A stretch of 64,000 nucleotides of DNA, from NCBI GenBank assembly GCA_019744775.1, contig JAIETZ010000006.1, positions 105,092-169,091 on the forward strand. The letters run 5' to 3'. Position 1 is the stretch's first letter. Each line of letters begins with the position of its first letter. The stretch comes from Candidatus Obscuribacterales bacterium. Lineage in GTDB: Bacteria; Cyanobacteriota; Vampirovibrionia; Obscuribacterales; Obscuribacteraceae. The notes under the pieces are model-generated. The model ran no database searches, was not told the DNA's origin, and saw only the letters and a list, made by a program, of their open reading frames with translations. The position numbers and the translations under genes are program-made. Positions 53,586-62,267 of the stretch are shown one piece after another.

Positions 53586-53676
53586 CGTTATGATTCCCGA
53601 ACTAATAAAGTAAACAAATAGATTAAAGAGCTATGATAGAGGAAATGGCAAGATATTTCGAGCTAGGAGTCTCATC

Positions 53677-54378
53677 TTGGAAGCCGGCACCTTTGATACT
53701 GCGTCACATCATTCGGTAGCAAAGAAAACCATTTATGGTTTGTTCGGCAAGAGATTCTTTGACCTATTGTTCGGCAGCATCGTCTTTATTTTTTCCCTAC
53801 CTGTCCTGCTTTTAGCATCCCTTGTAATCATGATTGATAACCCGGGAAGCCCTATTTACAGGCAAAAACGGGTAGGCAAACACGGCACCGTCTTTGACTT
53901 GTACAAGATTCGCACCATGTACATCGACCAGGAGCATCACGGTTTTCGCACCACCGATGGTGACAGCCGCGTCACCCGTTTCGGCAAAATTCTACGCGAT
54001 ACTAAAATAGATGAACTGCCGCAGCTGTTTAATGTTATTAAGGGCGACATGAGCCTCATTGGACCCCGTCCATTATCCGTCAGCGAATTTGAATACATTG
54101 AACACCTTGGATTTGCTGAGACACATCCAGGCTTTTGTCCGGAAGTCGCTCCCGGGCTAACAGGTCTGGAGCAGGTCAACCGCGCCGGATTGCACATGCC
54201 TTACGTAGACCGTTTCATCTTCAACAAATTCTATGAAACTCACCTGTCGCCATGGTGGGACTTCAAAATCCTGGTCAAAACTTTCCTGCTTTGCACACCC
54301 GTCTGCATCCTGTTAGGGCTAGCCGGACTTGCCGAGCTTGCCTGGCTAACGATACCTGCCTATTTAATCGTTAAATAG
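53677..54378 (+). CDS. Polyprenyl-phosphate sugar-1-phosphate transferase (initiating)
   Basis: This 233-residue protein has KRFFDLLFGSIVF with the N-terminal membrane hairpin, then YRQKRVGKHGTVFDLYKIRT and DELPQLFNVIKGDMSLIGPRP. These are the catalytic Asp-Glu and the signature of the WbaP/PglC type (Bac_transf). It links the first sugar-phosphate to undecaprenyl phosphate and starts glycan assembly. The C-terminus has an extra hydrophobic stretch (about 205-233). The start is TTG 53677 with AGGAG 8 nt upstream. It overlaps the convergent SRPBCC gene by 15 nt. Confidence 0.92.
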   Translation: MEAGTFDTASHHSVAKKTIYGLFGKRFFDLLFGSIVFIFSLPVLLLASLVIMIDNPGSPIYRQKRVGKHGTVFDLYKIRTMYIDQEHHGFRTTDGDSRVTRFGKILRDTKIDELPQLFNVIKGDMSLIGPRPLSVSEFEYIEHLGFAETHPGFCPEVAPGLTGLEQVNRAGLHMPYVDRFIFNKFYETHLSPWWDFKILVKTFLLCTPVCILLGLAGLAELAWLTIPAYLIVK

Positions 54379-55062
54379 GTGGCGTCTTTCGACATTAGCA
54401 GCCAGAATTGTCTTAGACAGTAATGTTGACTGGGCCGTGCGCAGTGAAATTAAACGCTTGCGAAGAGCAACTAATGTCTTCGGCAGGTCTGACTTCACAC
54501 CCTCATTTACCAGCCAACCTGGGACTGGTACGCCCGGATCGATAGACATCCAATAGGATACTTCCGTCTTTCCGCTTGCGCGCGGTGTTAGTTTCCAGCC
54601 ACCATCCAGCGCCTTCAAAGACCCTTCTTTGCGGTGGAATGAAATCCTCTGCATTGGTTGATAGTCCGTTTCAACAACTGCATCAATATCGGGGACAACA
54701 AGTCCTATTGCTATTTTGCAGCGCATTACGGAACGTCGAGGCTCATCCTCCAACATCTGCACATCCTTCATACGCGAGTAAATACCATTTTGAAATTCAT
54801 AGGGATTAGCTAAAACAGACCAGATCTGCTCAGGACTGGCATCCAAAATGATGCGGCCCAGGACGTATCTCGATGAGCCCTTTTTGGTAAATCCAACTAC
54901 AACTTGACCTTTTTCAAGGTTCTGTTTTTCCTTGGCGGTCATTTGTACTGCACCTTCAATTTCTTCATTCGTTAGAGCAGGCACCGCCGCAAATGCTCCA
55001 AGTGTGCCAATCTGCAAGCCTAAGACAAGTGCCATCACCAGGGGAAGTATTCGCATTTTCAA
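54364..55062 (-). CDS. Exported SRPBCC (START-like) protein
   Basis: This 232-residue protein has a signal peptide (about 1-25, ending AFAAV) and then an SRPBCC fold pattern: GRIILDASPEQIWSVLANPYEFQNGI, and later MQRISFHRKEG, DGGWKLTPRASGKTEVSYWMSI. The fold forms a hydrophobic pocket for lipids or polyketides, so a periplasmic lipid-binding role is possible. The function is not established. It is convergent with the sugar transferase and overlaps it by 15 nt. Confidence 0.8.
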   Translation of the reverse strand: MKMRILPLVMALVLGLQIGTLGAFAAVPALTNEEIEGAVQMTAKEKQNLEKGQVVVGFTKKGSSRYVLGRIILDASPEQIWSVLANPYEFQNGIYSRMKDVQMLEDEPRRSVMRCKIAIGLVVPDIDAVVETDYQPMQRISFHRKEGSLKALDGGWKLTPRASGKTEVSYWMSIDPGVPVPGWLVNEGVKSDLPKTLVALRKRLISLRTAQSTLLSKTILAANVERRHLFND

Positions 55063-55231
55063 TTTTCCTTCTGTCGTGCATGAAGCTGCGCGAAAACTCA
55101 GCCGGCAGTGAAGACACTCCCCCCTTCACGGACTTAATTTACGCTGCTAGAGATAATTGACTGGGACTTACCAAAAAGGTTCCCAGACGGCTTTTGAATG
55201 GCTTTAAATAGGTCATTCAGGACTTCAGCTG

Positions 55232-55807
55232 CTAACGAGAATACGTCCCCATAAGCTTCGCCTCGGCCAGGATGTGCCCCTGCATTGTGCACAACACCTG
55301 ATCAGCTGTTGCCTTCGCCTTAAGATGCAGACGTCCATCAACCGCATACAGCTTGAAGAAATAGTGATGCGTCTTGCCTGGCGGTGGCGACGGTCCATCG
55401 TAACCAACTCCGCCAAAACTATTAATTCCCTGGCGACTTCCATCACTCAAATCCCGACGAGTGCTCAGTCCTTCCGGAATGCTTTCCGAATTTCCCAGCA
55501 TGTCATAAATTACCCAATGAACAAATGTCCCACCAGGAGCATCTGGATCATCGCATATCAGAACCAACTTCTTCGCATGCTTGGGCACATTGCTAAACAA
55601 AAGCGGCGGCGACATATTGCTACCATCCGCAGTATAAATTTTCGGAATCGGTTCACCATCTTTAAACGCCGGACTCGAAATCTTCATCGGCCGATACGGT
55701 GGTGCACAGCCATTGGCTAAGCCCTTCGGCGCCACACCTACAGTTGCCGCAATTATTGCAAGGCAACCCACTGCAGAGCAAATCTTAGTCATTGTGCCAA
55801 ATCGCAT
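55232..55807 (-). CDS. Exported PEBP-family protein (YbhB/YbcL type)
   Basis: This 191-residue protein has an N-terminal signal peptide (about 1-31), then FSNVPKHAKKLVLICDDPDAPGG, TFVHWVIYDM and GYDGPSPPPGKTHHYFFKLY. These are the ligand-pocket signatures of phosphatidylethanolamine-binding proteins. Bacterial members bind small anions or lipids; their role is poorly known. ATG 55807 is chosen since AAAGGGG lies 8 nt upstream; an in-frame start at 55852 has no ribosome site. Confidence 0.9.
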   Translation of the reverse strand: MRFGTMTKICSAVGCLAIIAATVGVAPKGLANGCAPPYRPMKISSPAFKDGEPIPKIYTADGSNMSPPLLFSNVPKHAKKLVLICDDPDAPGGTFVHWVIYDMLGNSESIPEGLSTRRDLSDGSRQGINSFGGVGYDGPSPPPGKTHHYFFKLYAVDGRLHLKAKATADQVLCTMQGHILAEAKLMGTYSR

Positions 55808-56130
55808 GGTTGAGCCCCTTTCGATAAGCCTTATCAGCCTCTGCGCCGCCAATTTACGGCATTTCCACAGAATTTATGCCCAACAACTCTAAGTAAACTC
55901 GCCTATGTTAAGCAAACAAGACTGGCTGAAACAACAAAGAACAGCGGAGCGCCGGATTGCGACATAGCAATCCAGAGCGAGAGCGTAGAAATGCCAAGGA
56001 GACGAGACTAAATGTCTCGTCGGGGGCAAGCGAAGGCACTGGCTCAGCAGTGCCGGAGCGTTACAAAAAGACGGTCAGGGACCAGCGCTACATGCTGGCC
56101 CCTATCCCGGAGTCTCCGGCTGCCCAATTG
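55808..56130. other. Intergenic region holding a structured repeat
   Basis: About 320 bp between the PEBP gene and a small exported-protein gene. The middle is occupied by repeat copy B (55945-56065). The rest shows no feature I can support. Confidence 0.5.
55945..56065. repeat. Dispersed structured repeat, copy B, with three hairpins
   Basis: Three perfect stem-loops follow each other: GGATTGC-GACATA-GCAATCC (55954-55973), GACGAGAC-TAAAT-GTCTCGTC (56001-56021) and GGCACTG-GCTCAG-CAGTGCC (56035-56054). Outer words GAGCGCCGG and GCCGGAGCG flank it. Several words match repeat copy A (39709-39824) on the opposite strand, including the first hairpin. It could be a REP-type element or a small structured RNA. 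Confidence 0.65.
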
Positions 56131-56439
56131 TTATGGATGAACGTTGCCGACGGCCCTCAAACTTATGGTGATCTGCTGCGCAGTATCCATGGCTATTGGC
56201 TGATTCTGCGATATGGACATAACGGCAGCTTGTACATTTAGCTTATTAAGCCTATCGAGGGACACTTTCGTGAGCACTGCCTGCGCGTCTTTCTTTTCTG
56301 CCTTGCCAACCAGAATACCGTCTTCGCCAACGACTATTGTTTCGGTTGGCTCTTCAGAGGGGACCGGCGCTGGAAATGCCTGGAGGTTAGAGGAGGAATA
56401 AATAATAAGAGCTGCTACTGCCCATCTCAAAAGACTCAT
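56131..56439 (-). CDS. Small exported protein of unknown function
   Basis: This 102-residue protein starts at ATG 56439, with a full GGAGGT 8 nt upstream, which makes the start firm. It has a signal peptide (about 1-21, ending LQA) and then a mature part with SEEPTETIVVGEDGILVGKAEKK and KVSLDRLNKLNVQAAVMSI. No domain is recognised. It may be lineage-specific. It is followed by the repeat-bearing intergenic region. Confidence 0.7.
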   Translation of the reverse strand: MSLLRWAVAALIIYSSSNLQAFPAPVPSEEPTETIVVGEDGILVGKAEKKDAQAVLTKVSLDRLNKLNVQAAVMSISQNQPIAMDTAQQITISLRAVGNVHP

Positions 56440-56514
56440 GATGTAGGACCTCCGAACGCCGTCAATACAACGAGCTTACGGGAGTGCCTTCCAACATCAC
56501 AATTGGAAAAGTTT

Positions 56515-56925
56515 CTAGCCAGGCTTAACTTTAGTCAATGAAATCGCTTTGCCAACGATCATCTTGAGGTCATCTGGAGAATTAGAGTGCGCGCCCCGCT
56601 CGGCACGAAAAACTAAATCCGCTCCCTTTGCCTGCAAACTAAGTGTTGAATTTTTAGTCCACGAGCAATTGATACCAATGCTTTCCAAATCACGCTCTAG
56701 AATCCGCATTACATAAGCGGCATTATCTCTGCTCGTTAACGACTGCAACTCTTCTTGTATGCCATCAGCGTCGGCGAGAATAATGTCTCGTTCTAATCTG
56801 GACAAAACACTCATGCTTTCACTGTCGCTGACGCTCAAATTAGCCTTGTCTTCGAGCGTAAAGACATTACGGTTCATCTTTTGCATTATGGCAGTCACAG
56901 CCTTGAATTCTGCCGTCGAGTCCAT
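56515..56925 (-). CDS. Hypothetical cytoplasmic protein
   Basis: This 136-residue protein starts at ATG 56925 after AAGGTG. It is mostly helical in the first 80 residues (AVTAIMQKMNRNVFTLEDKANL, MSVLSRLERDIIL) and ends with beta-type segments (STLSLQAKGADLVFRAERG). No signal peptide or known motif. It is 75 nt upstream of the small exported protein on the same strand, so may be co-transcribed. Confidence 0.65.
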   Translation of the reverse strand: MDSTAEFKAVTAIMQKMNRNVFTLEDKANLSVSDSESMSVLSRLERDIILADADGIQEELQSLTSRDNAAYVMRILERDLESIGINCSWTKNSTLSLQAKGADLVFRAERGAHSNSPDDLKMIVGKAISLTKVKPG

Positions 56926-57077
56926 AAATCACCTTAATTGAGCTTGGATCAGCTATATACCCAACCTCGGCTAAATTAACTGTGTCCATTCAGCATGGGA
57001 AAGCCCCCCTGATAACCTTTCCAACTATCAGTTAATTGCTAAGATCTCGACAGATAGGCGCTTTGAGGCATCCCCCT

Positions 57078-57911
57078 ATGTCCCACGATAGAAATCACGA
57101 CAGAACTCACAAATCCGTAGAGGAAAGAGCACATTCCATTTACTCGTTTGCCTCAAATGGACAGACGGACAAATTACTGGAAGAACTCAACGCCACAAAA
57201 CCCAAGGAATTATCAAAACTTGCTGCTCGCTTGCAAGAGGAAGCAAGCAAGAAGGCAAACAAAGATTTACCCGAAGTAAAAATCACACAGCAAGCAGACA
57301 CCAAAGAAGGTGGATCTCTCCAGCCGATTCAATTATCCTTCGAGGGAGACAATAAGGTTTCTCGAGCACAGGTATTTTCATACGACGTGCTAAAGCACAA
57401 GTGGTACCATTCGGATCTTGACGAGAAAGCTAGAAAAATTGAGTTATACGCAGCCGATCAAAGTCCGAGCAAAGTAATAGAAACTCTTAATTCCATAAAG
57501 CCCAAAGACTTTTCTGATCTTGAACGTAAATTAAATGAACAAACAAGCCACTTCACGCTTGGCTCCGAATCTTTCCCAAAAGTGGAGGCTACTCGCAACG
57601 GTCCAACAGAGGGCGGCATGCAGCCCGTGCAGTTTGCATTAGACAACAAATCCGACTATCACGCGCACGTCTACGAATACGACGCCTTAAAACATACGTG
57701 GAAGGAAAACAAACATGCAAGCGACAGAAGAAGCTTGCAGCGTCTGGGAAGTAATTGGCAGTTATGGCTGCATGACACTAAGCACATGTTTGGACAAGCC
57801 GGCAAAGAGTTTGCCTCAGGCTCAGACAAGTGCTATCGTTTCTTCATCAAGATGGAAGGCGTGACGAAAAGCCTTGAGAGCATAAGCGGCGGCAGTTCTG
57901 AAAACAAATAA
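57078..57911 (+). CDS. Hypothetical protein with an internal duplication
   Basis: This 277-residue protein contains two related units of about 95 residues. The first (about 10-110) has ERAHSIYSFASNGQTDKLLEELN and then VFSYDVLKHKWYHSD; the second (about 112-215) has KARKIELYAADQSPSKVIETLN and then VYEYDALKHTWKENK. A non-repeated C-terminal tail of about 60 residues follows. No known domain. ATG 57078 is favoured, with TGAGG 9 nt upstream; a TTG at 57036 is in frame. It is convergent with the large gene at 57928. Confidence 0.75.
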   Translation: MSHDRNHDRTHKSVEERAHSIYSFASNGQTDKLLEELNATKPKELSKLAARLQEEASKKANKDLPEVKITQQADTKEGGSLQPIQLSFEGDNKVSRAQVFSYDVLKHKWYHSDLDEKARKIELYAADQSPSKVIETLNSIKPKDFSDLERKLNEQTSHFTLGSESFPKVEATRNGPTEGGMQPVQFALDNKSDYHAHVYEYDALKHTWKENKHASDRRSLQRLGSNWQLWLHDTKHMFGQAGKEFASGSDKCYRFFIKMEGVTKSLESISGGSSENK

Positions 57912-57926
57912 GCAACGTTAGTTGCT
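57911..57926. terminator. Short hairpin between convergent genes
   Basis: AGCAAC (57911-57916) pairs with GTTGCT (57921-57926) around GTTA, followed by TTCT. A second palindrome, AGAGCAATTGCTCT (57930-57943), lies next to it over the end of the minus-strand gene. It could serve as a weak bidirectional terminator. Confidence 0.35.
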
Positions 57927-57927
57927 T

Positions 57928-59763
57928 CTAGAGCAATTGCTCTAACGCCTGCCAAGCCGTCATCACTTCTTGTTTAGCATGATCAATCTCAGCAGCTGTC
58001 GGGAATACTTTTACGTTCTTGCCGCGCATTAAATCGCGAAGAGTACCTAACTTTTTGAGCACATTTTCAGCCGCCGCCAATCGAGTCGGAGCAAAAACAT
58101 GTGCATCTGGATGACACACTCTGGCCATGTCACGGAACATTAGTTCCTGAGCTCTACCCCAATCACGATCAGTTGATTCACACATTGCCCTAACAGCTAA
58201 CTTTGCCCTGTCAACTACTTCCGCCTTAAGATTGTGGGAGACCTCGGCTTGTGATTCTGGAGCATCGGATTCTTGTTTCGGTGCCTCGGCTTCTTGCTTC
58301 GGAGCTTCAGCTTCTTGTTTCGGAGCTTCAGCTTGCTGCTTCGGTGCGTGCGGCTGAGGAGCTTCCGCCTGAGGATTCGGTCCGCCTAATTCTGGACTTC
58401 CCTTTGTGCCACCAATTGAGGTTACTGGTTTTGGTTGCTCAGGAATCTCTACTGGCTTGGCTTTGAAGCGATAGCCTAGTCCACCAGATATTGTGCCCAG
58501 AAGAGCGCCACCAGCAAAACCGGCACCGATTCCCTTCAAGGAGTCATTAGCGCCTTGCCAAACGTCGTAATTGCGTCCTTCGTTGCGTGCGTGCGCATAT
58601 CCGACATTCACCCCTTCAATAGCACCACCAGCCGCACCGCCGGTACCACCGGAGACGAAGCCTCTCAATAGGTATTTCGGCAAAGTCTGAGCCTTGAATT
58701 TCGAATCGACACCGTGCATTACTTTGTCACCGGCAAAGAATGCCAATCCGGATACGGCTCCCGAGCGGAAATCTTCTGCTCCGGTGCTGAAATTGCCATG
58801 TTCTAAAGCCTTGGCACCTGTTTTAACAGCACCACCGAAGCCGGTCATGAGCAGTCCTTGTTTCATAAAGCTGCCTATACCTTTTGCTTTACCCAGATAC
58901 GCTGACAAAGCCCAGTTTGCGGCCAGCGTAGCTGCTTCGGTAAGATTTTCAACGGTACTTGTGTGGTTCTTGTTGAATGAATTGAATTGTAGATCCATGT
59001 TCAAGCGAGCAGTTTGTTTTTGATTCGGATCGAAATCGACACCTGTAAGCGCTTTATGAGCTTTGGCGAAGTCATCCAATTTGCCTTCGTTAGCATATTT
59101 GCCCAGTGCCTTGATGCCATTCTGCTTATCGCTCAAATCTTTCCTGACAGCATTGGAGCCATGATCGAAAAGATTCTCCCAAGCATCTGCACCATGACCG
59201 AATACATTGCCAACACTCTTGTCTAAGCAAGTTTGTTTGCACAATAAATCAGATTGCAAGTCTTGGGCAACTTTCTTCGCTACGACAATATCGTGATCAA
59301 GCTTTCCCTGACCAGAGGCTTCAGGCTTACCTGATGGATTTTCAGCAGGGTTTTCTTTGCCGGTACCTGGAGTCGGCTCCCCTTTAGGACCCTTATTTTC
59401 TGGAGTTTTCGGGACCCTAGGCTCTGCTTTTTTGTTCGCCGGATATTTCTCATTCCAATACTTAAATGCTTGCTTGTCCAGCTCCTTAAGCTGACCGGCT
59501 TCCGGCAACTTAATATGATCGCCTTCATGTATGTAAGGCAGTTTGAAGGATCTGGTTGCCTTACCGGTTTTCTCATCAACATGGACTTTGACCTTGTCCA
59601 GCCAGCCGTTGACCACGCAAATGGCACCCAAGTGAGCATCCAGACCTAGATATTTCGCTCTGCCGAAGTTGTAGACGGCATCGTGCAGCTTTACCTCGAC
59701 GTCCTTAGGACTTTCCGGAGGTCCGACCCTTTCATGAAGATGACTAAATTCCTTGCCCGACAC
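57928..59763 (-). CDS. Large lineage-specific protein with Gly/Ala-rich centre and HPD-bearing C-terminus
   Basis: This 611-residue protein has an N-terminal part with YIHEGDHIKLPEAG, which looks like a LysM- or baseplate-like strand. Then come a Pro/Lys/Glu linker (about 115-155), a helical region, a Gly/Ala-rich stretch with amphipathic helices (about 290-440), tandem PKQEAEA repeats (about 475-500) and a C-terminal helical domain with RDMARVCHPDAHVF. The HPD within two helices recalls a J-domain, but the rest does not clearly fit. No signal peptide is seen. Function unknown; possibly an effector or structural protein. Confidence 0.7.
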   Translation of the reverse strand: MSGKEFSHLHERVGPPESPKDVEVKLHDAVYNFGRAKYLGLDAHLGAICVVNGWLDKVKVHVDEKTGKATRSFKLPYIHEGDHIKLPEAGQLKELDKQAFKYWNEKYPANKKAEPRVPKTPENKGPKGEPTPGTGKENPAENPSGKPEASGQGKLDHDIVVAKKVAQDLQSDLLCKQTCLDKSVGNVFGHGADAWENLFDHGSNAVRKDLSDKQNGIKALGKYANEGKLDDFAKAHKALTGVDFDPNQKQTARLNMDLQFNSFNKNHTSTVENLTEAATLAANWALSAYLGKAKGIGSFMKQGLLMTGFGGAVKTGAKALEHGNFSTGAEDFRSGAVSGLAFFAGDKVMHGVDSKFKAQTLPKYLLRGFVSGGTGGAAGGAIEGVNVGYAHARNEGRNYDVWQGANDSLKGIGAGFAGGALLGTISGGLGYRFKAKPVEIPEQPKPVTSIGGTKGSPELGGPNPQAEAPQPHAPKQQAEAPKQEAEAPKQEAEAPKQESDAPESQAEVSHNLKAEVVDRAKLAVRAMCESTDRDWGRAQELMFRDMARVCHPDAHVFAPTRLAAAENVLKKLGTLRDLMRGKNVKVFPTAAEIDHAKQEVMTAWQALEQLL

Positions 59764-59916
59764 TTGCGTATCCCCCTAGGTTTGTGAGCGAATCTAATTC
59801 GCGCATCGTGCATCATTAAATGAAAAATGGCACTCGCCAACAATGGGGAAACTACGGCTGACTCATTAAAAACGAAGCCGCGTTATACTTAGCTGCACCA
59901 GCTAAGGAGATCACAC

Positions 59917-60444
59917 GTGCTTAAGAAGGTAGCCCTCATCGTTGTCATAGCAATCGTTGCGTTTCTTGCTTATTGTGCAACCAAACCCGATACGTTTCGT
60001 ATCGAGCGTTCAATAACGATTAATGCCCCTGCAGAAAAAATCTTTCCGTATATCAATAACCTGCATGATTTTGGCTCATGGTCTCCTTACGAAAAAAAGG
60101 ATCCCGCTATGAAAAGAAGCTATGCCGGTCCGGATAGCGGCAAAGGTGCTATCTACGCCTGGGAAGGCAACGATGAAATTGGACAGGGACAAATGGAGAT
60201 AACAGACGCGACAGAACCACACAACGTGACCATTAGCCTGGACTTTACAAAGCCATTTAAGGCTCACAATACTGTTGAGTTTAATCTGCAACCCAAGGGT
60301 GAATCCACAAATGTCACCTGGTCGCTGGCTGGGCGTAATGAATTCATGTGCAAAGTAATGCAGACCTTCTTTGACATGGACAAAATGTGTGGCAAGGACT
60401 TTGAAGACGGTCTAAATAGCCTTAAGCAGCTAGCCGAAAAGTAA
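59917..60444 (+). CDS. Membrane-anchored SRPBCC (polyketide cyclase-like) protein
   Basis: This 175-residue protein has one N-terminal membrane segment (about 3-21, VALIVVIAIVAFLAYCAT) followed by an SRPBCC domain: FRIERSITINAPAEKIFPYI, NNLHDFGSWSPYEKKDPAMK, then TNVTWSLAGRNEF. This is the polyketide-cyclase-like family with the hydrophobic cavity. Likely a small-molecule-binding periplasmic domain. GTG 59917 has AAGGAG 7 nt upstream, and TATACT (59884-59889) is a possible -10. Confidence 0.88.
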   Translation: MLKKVALIVVIAIVAFLAYCATKPDTFRIERSITINAPAEKIFPYINNLHDFGSWSPYEKKDPAMKRSYAGPDSGKGAIYAWEGNDEIGQGQMEITDATEPHNVTISLDFTKPFKAHNTVEFNLQPKGESTNVTWSLAGRNEFMCKVMQTFFDMDKMCGKDFEDGLNSLKQLAEK

Positions 60445-60552
60445 TCCTGACAGTGTCGAATAGTCTGGTCAAGTTTTAATAGTCAATCTGCTAAGAGACG
60501 GAATGCCGCTTAAGTTGCCGGTCAAATTATCAACCGGACGCGCCGCATAAAG

Positions 60553-61263
60553 CTACAACGGATCTCCGTCCTTTAGAGGTCTTACTTTGCCTGTTCCTCT
60601 ACAAACAGGACAACGCGCACCGGCAACTGGATGCCCTCTGTTGAAGCTAAGTAACTGTCCTATGTGGACCTGGCTCAAATAATGAGGTCCATCAGGTGTA
60701 TTGAATTTTATCCATAGTCCAGGGTGATCAGGAGAAGTTTGCCAACGCGGATCATTGGCTTTCACACAATTCTCGGGACAAACTCCCTTCATGTAGTACT
60801 GCAAAGTTCTAGCAGTTCTGGCGGCGGAATGCTGAAGGCTAATACTGTTCTTGCCATTCTTAGCGACCCATTCATATTCTTGGATTGCTTTACTGTATTG
60901 CCTCTGATGGTAGTAGCACTGTGCCAAATAATCATGTACTCGTTCATCACTAGAACCATTTTTGACAAAACCTTGAAACGCCTTCGTAGCCTCCGGATAT
61001 TTCTTCGCGTTGAATGCTTTTACAGCAGCATCGAAACCGGCCGGCAGCGGAGGTACAACCGGTTTTATAGGCACTGCTACCTTAACGGGGTCTGGTGCTT
61101 CTACCGGCACGGGCGCAACTGGTACAACCGGCACTTCTTTTGATTCGGCAGGTTGCACAACTTCTGTTGTTTTCGGCTCTTCTTTCGCAACAGGCGGCGT
61201 CTCTTGTGCATACACCGGAATTATCAGAGCCGTGCACGCCAAAAGAAAAACAATTTTTTTCAT
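60553..61263 (-). CDS. Exported TPR protein with single zinc-finger-like CxxCxGxG
   Basis: This 236-residue protein has a signal peptide (about 1-20, ending VYAQ), a Pro/Val/Glu-rich linker, and TPR helices (AFNAKKYPEATKAFQGFVKNG, YLAQCYYHQRQYSKAIQEY). Near the C-terminus is CPVCRGTGKVRPL, a single copy of the CxxCxGxG unit that DnaJ zinc fingers contain in four copies. ATG 61263 has GGGGAG 8 nt upstream. It follows the other TPR gene by 16 nt, likely one operon. Confidence 0.82.
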   Translation of the reverse strand: MKKIVFLLACTALIIPVYAQETPPVAKEEPKTTEVVQPAESKEVPVVPVAPVPVEAPDPVKVAVPIKPVVPPLPAGFDAAVKAFNAKKYPEATKAFQGFVKNGSSDERVHDYLAQCYYHQRQYSKAIQEYEWVAKNGKNSISLQHSAARTARTLQYYMKGVCPENCVKANDPRWQTSPDHPGLWIKFNTPDGPHYLSQVHIGQLLSFNRGHPVAGARCPVCRGTGKVRPLKDGDPL

Positions 61264-61279
61264 TGTCGAACTCCCCAGT

Positions 61280-62149
61280 TTATCGAGCACCGTCAACATC
61301 AAAATTCAATTCACGTGCCTTGGCAAAATCTTGTTCCATCTTCGCATTGTTTTTCATCGCCTTGTAAATCAATCCACGCTTGAAGTAATGATGACCAAAA
61401 GTTGGATTTAACTCAATTGCCTTGTTCTCGTCGGACAATGCTTTTCTGTAAAAACCTAGCACGAGATAGGCGCAAGCTCTGTTGTTCCAAGGCCAATGAT
61501 CGTCAGGATTAAGCTCAATAGCTTTGGTAGTGTATCGAAGTGAACCCTTCGCATCACCACTGCGCAAATAAGTCATTCCGATGCCATTCCACGCAAGCGC
61601 ACTTTGGTCATTGATCTGACTAGCTTTATCAAAATCACGGAATGCTGCCTTCTGGTCGCCTTTATCGGAAATGAGAATACCGCGATTTACATATCCCAAC
61701 GTAGCGTCCGGTCGGAGCTCGATGAAGGTCGTGTAGTCTTTAATTGCTTCGTCGTTACGTCCAAGCTCTTTCAGCAATGAAGCACGATCAGAATAGTATT
61801 TGTCATTCTTAGGCTCAATCTCGATGCACTTGGACAATAAATCTACAGCCTTTTCCGTTTGTCCATCCGACACAGCTTGAACGGCTTCTTCGTAAAGTTG
61901 CTTCGAATCCACCTCTGAACTTGTGACAGCACTAGGTGCTGCTTCTTGCGTTTTAGCCGGCACTTCCGGTTCCGTAGCAGGGACAGCCTTTTTAGGAGCC
62001 ACGACAGGAGCCTGAGGCACAACCGATGCCTTGGGAACAGCTAGCGGAACGCCCGGAATCATTGGCGCTCCAAATACCAAGCTTGCGCTAATTAAAACGC
62101 ACGCACATAAATTAGCCACAAAGAAAGCGATTACTTCAAAGCGCCTCAT
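61280..62149 (-). CDS. Exported TPR-repeat protein
   Basis: This 289-residue protein has a signal peptide (about 1-28), a Pro/Ala/Val-rich spacer (about 30-75), then four to five TPRs (from LYEEAVQAVSDGQTEKAVDL through AIELNPTFGHHYFKRGLIYK). TPRs mediate protein contacts in the periplasm or envelope. ATG 62149 is preferred, with AGGGGTGG upstream; a GTG at 62158 is in frame. It is first in a two-gene operon. Confidence 0.87.
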   Translation of the reverse strand: MRRFEVIAFFVANLCACVLISASLVFGAPMIPGVPLAVPKASVVPQAPVVAPKKAVPATEPEVPAKTQEAAPSAVTSSEVDSKQLYEEAVQAVSDGQTEKAVDLLSKCIEIEPKNDKYYSDRASLLKELGRNDEAIKDYTTFIELRPDATLGYVNRGILISDKGDQKAAFRDFDKASQINDQSALAWNGIGMTYLRSGDAKGSLRYTTKAIELNPDDHWPWNNRACAYLVLGFYRKALSDENKAIELNPTFGHHYFKRGLIYKAMKNNAKMEQDFAKARELNFDVDGAR

Positions 62150-62267
62150 AGACACCACCCCTAACGCATCAAGTTATTTAGTAAGTGCTTTGATTGTCAC
62201 AGAATTAATGTCGCTTGACAAGCGGAATTTAACTCTCTGGCACAAAAACAGGGCAAACTTAGAAACA

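Noticed and set aside
55957-56241. 94-codon plus-strand ORF
   Set aside because: It runs through the hairpins of repeat copy B and over the 3' end of a well-supported minus-strand gene; the translation is compositionally odd and has no ribosome-binding site.
61010-61411. Plus-strand ORF with Gly/Thr-rich repeats (TGTGATGT-like)
   Set aside because: It is the complement of the Pro/Val/Glu-rich linker of the exported TPR gene.
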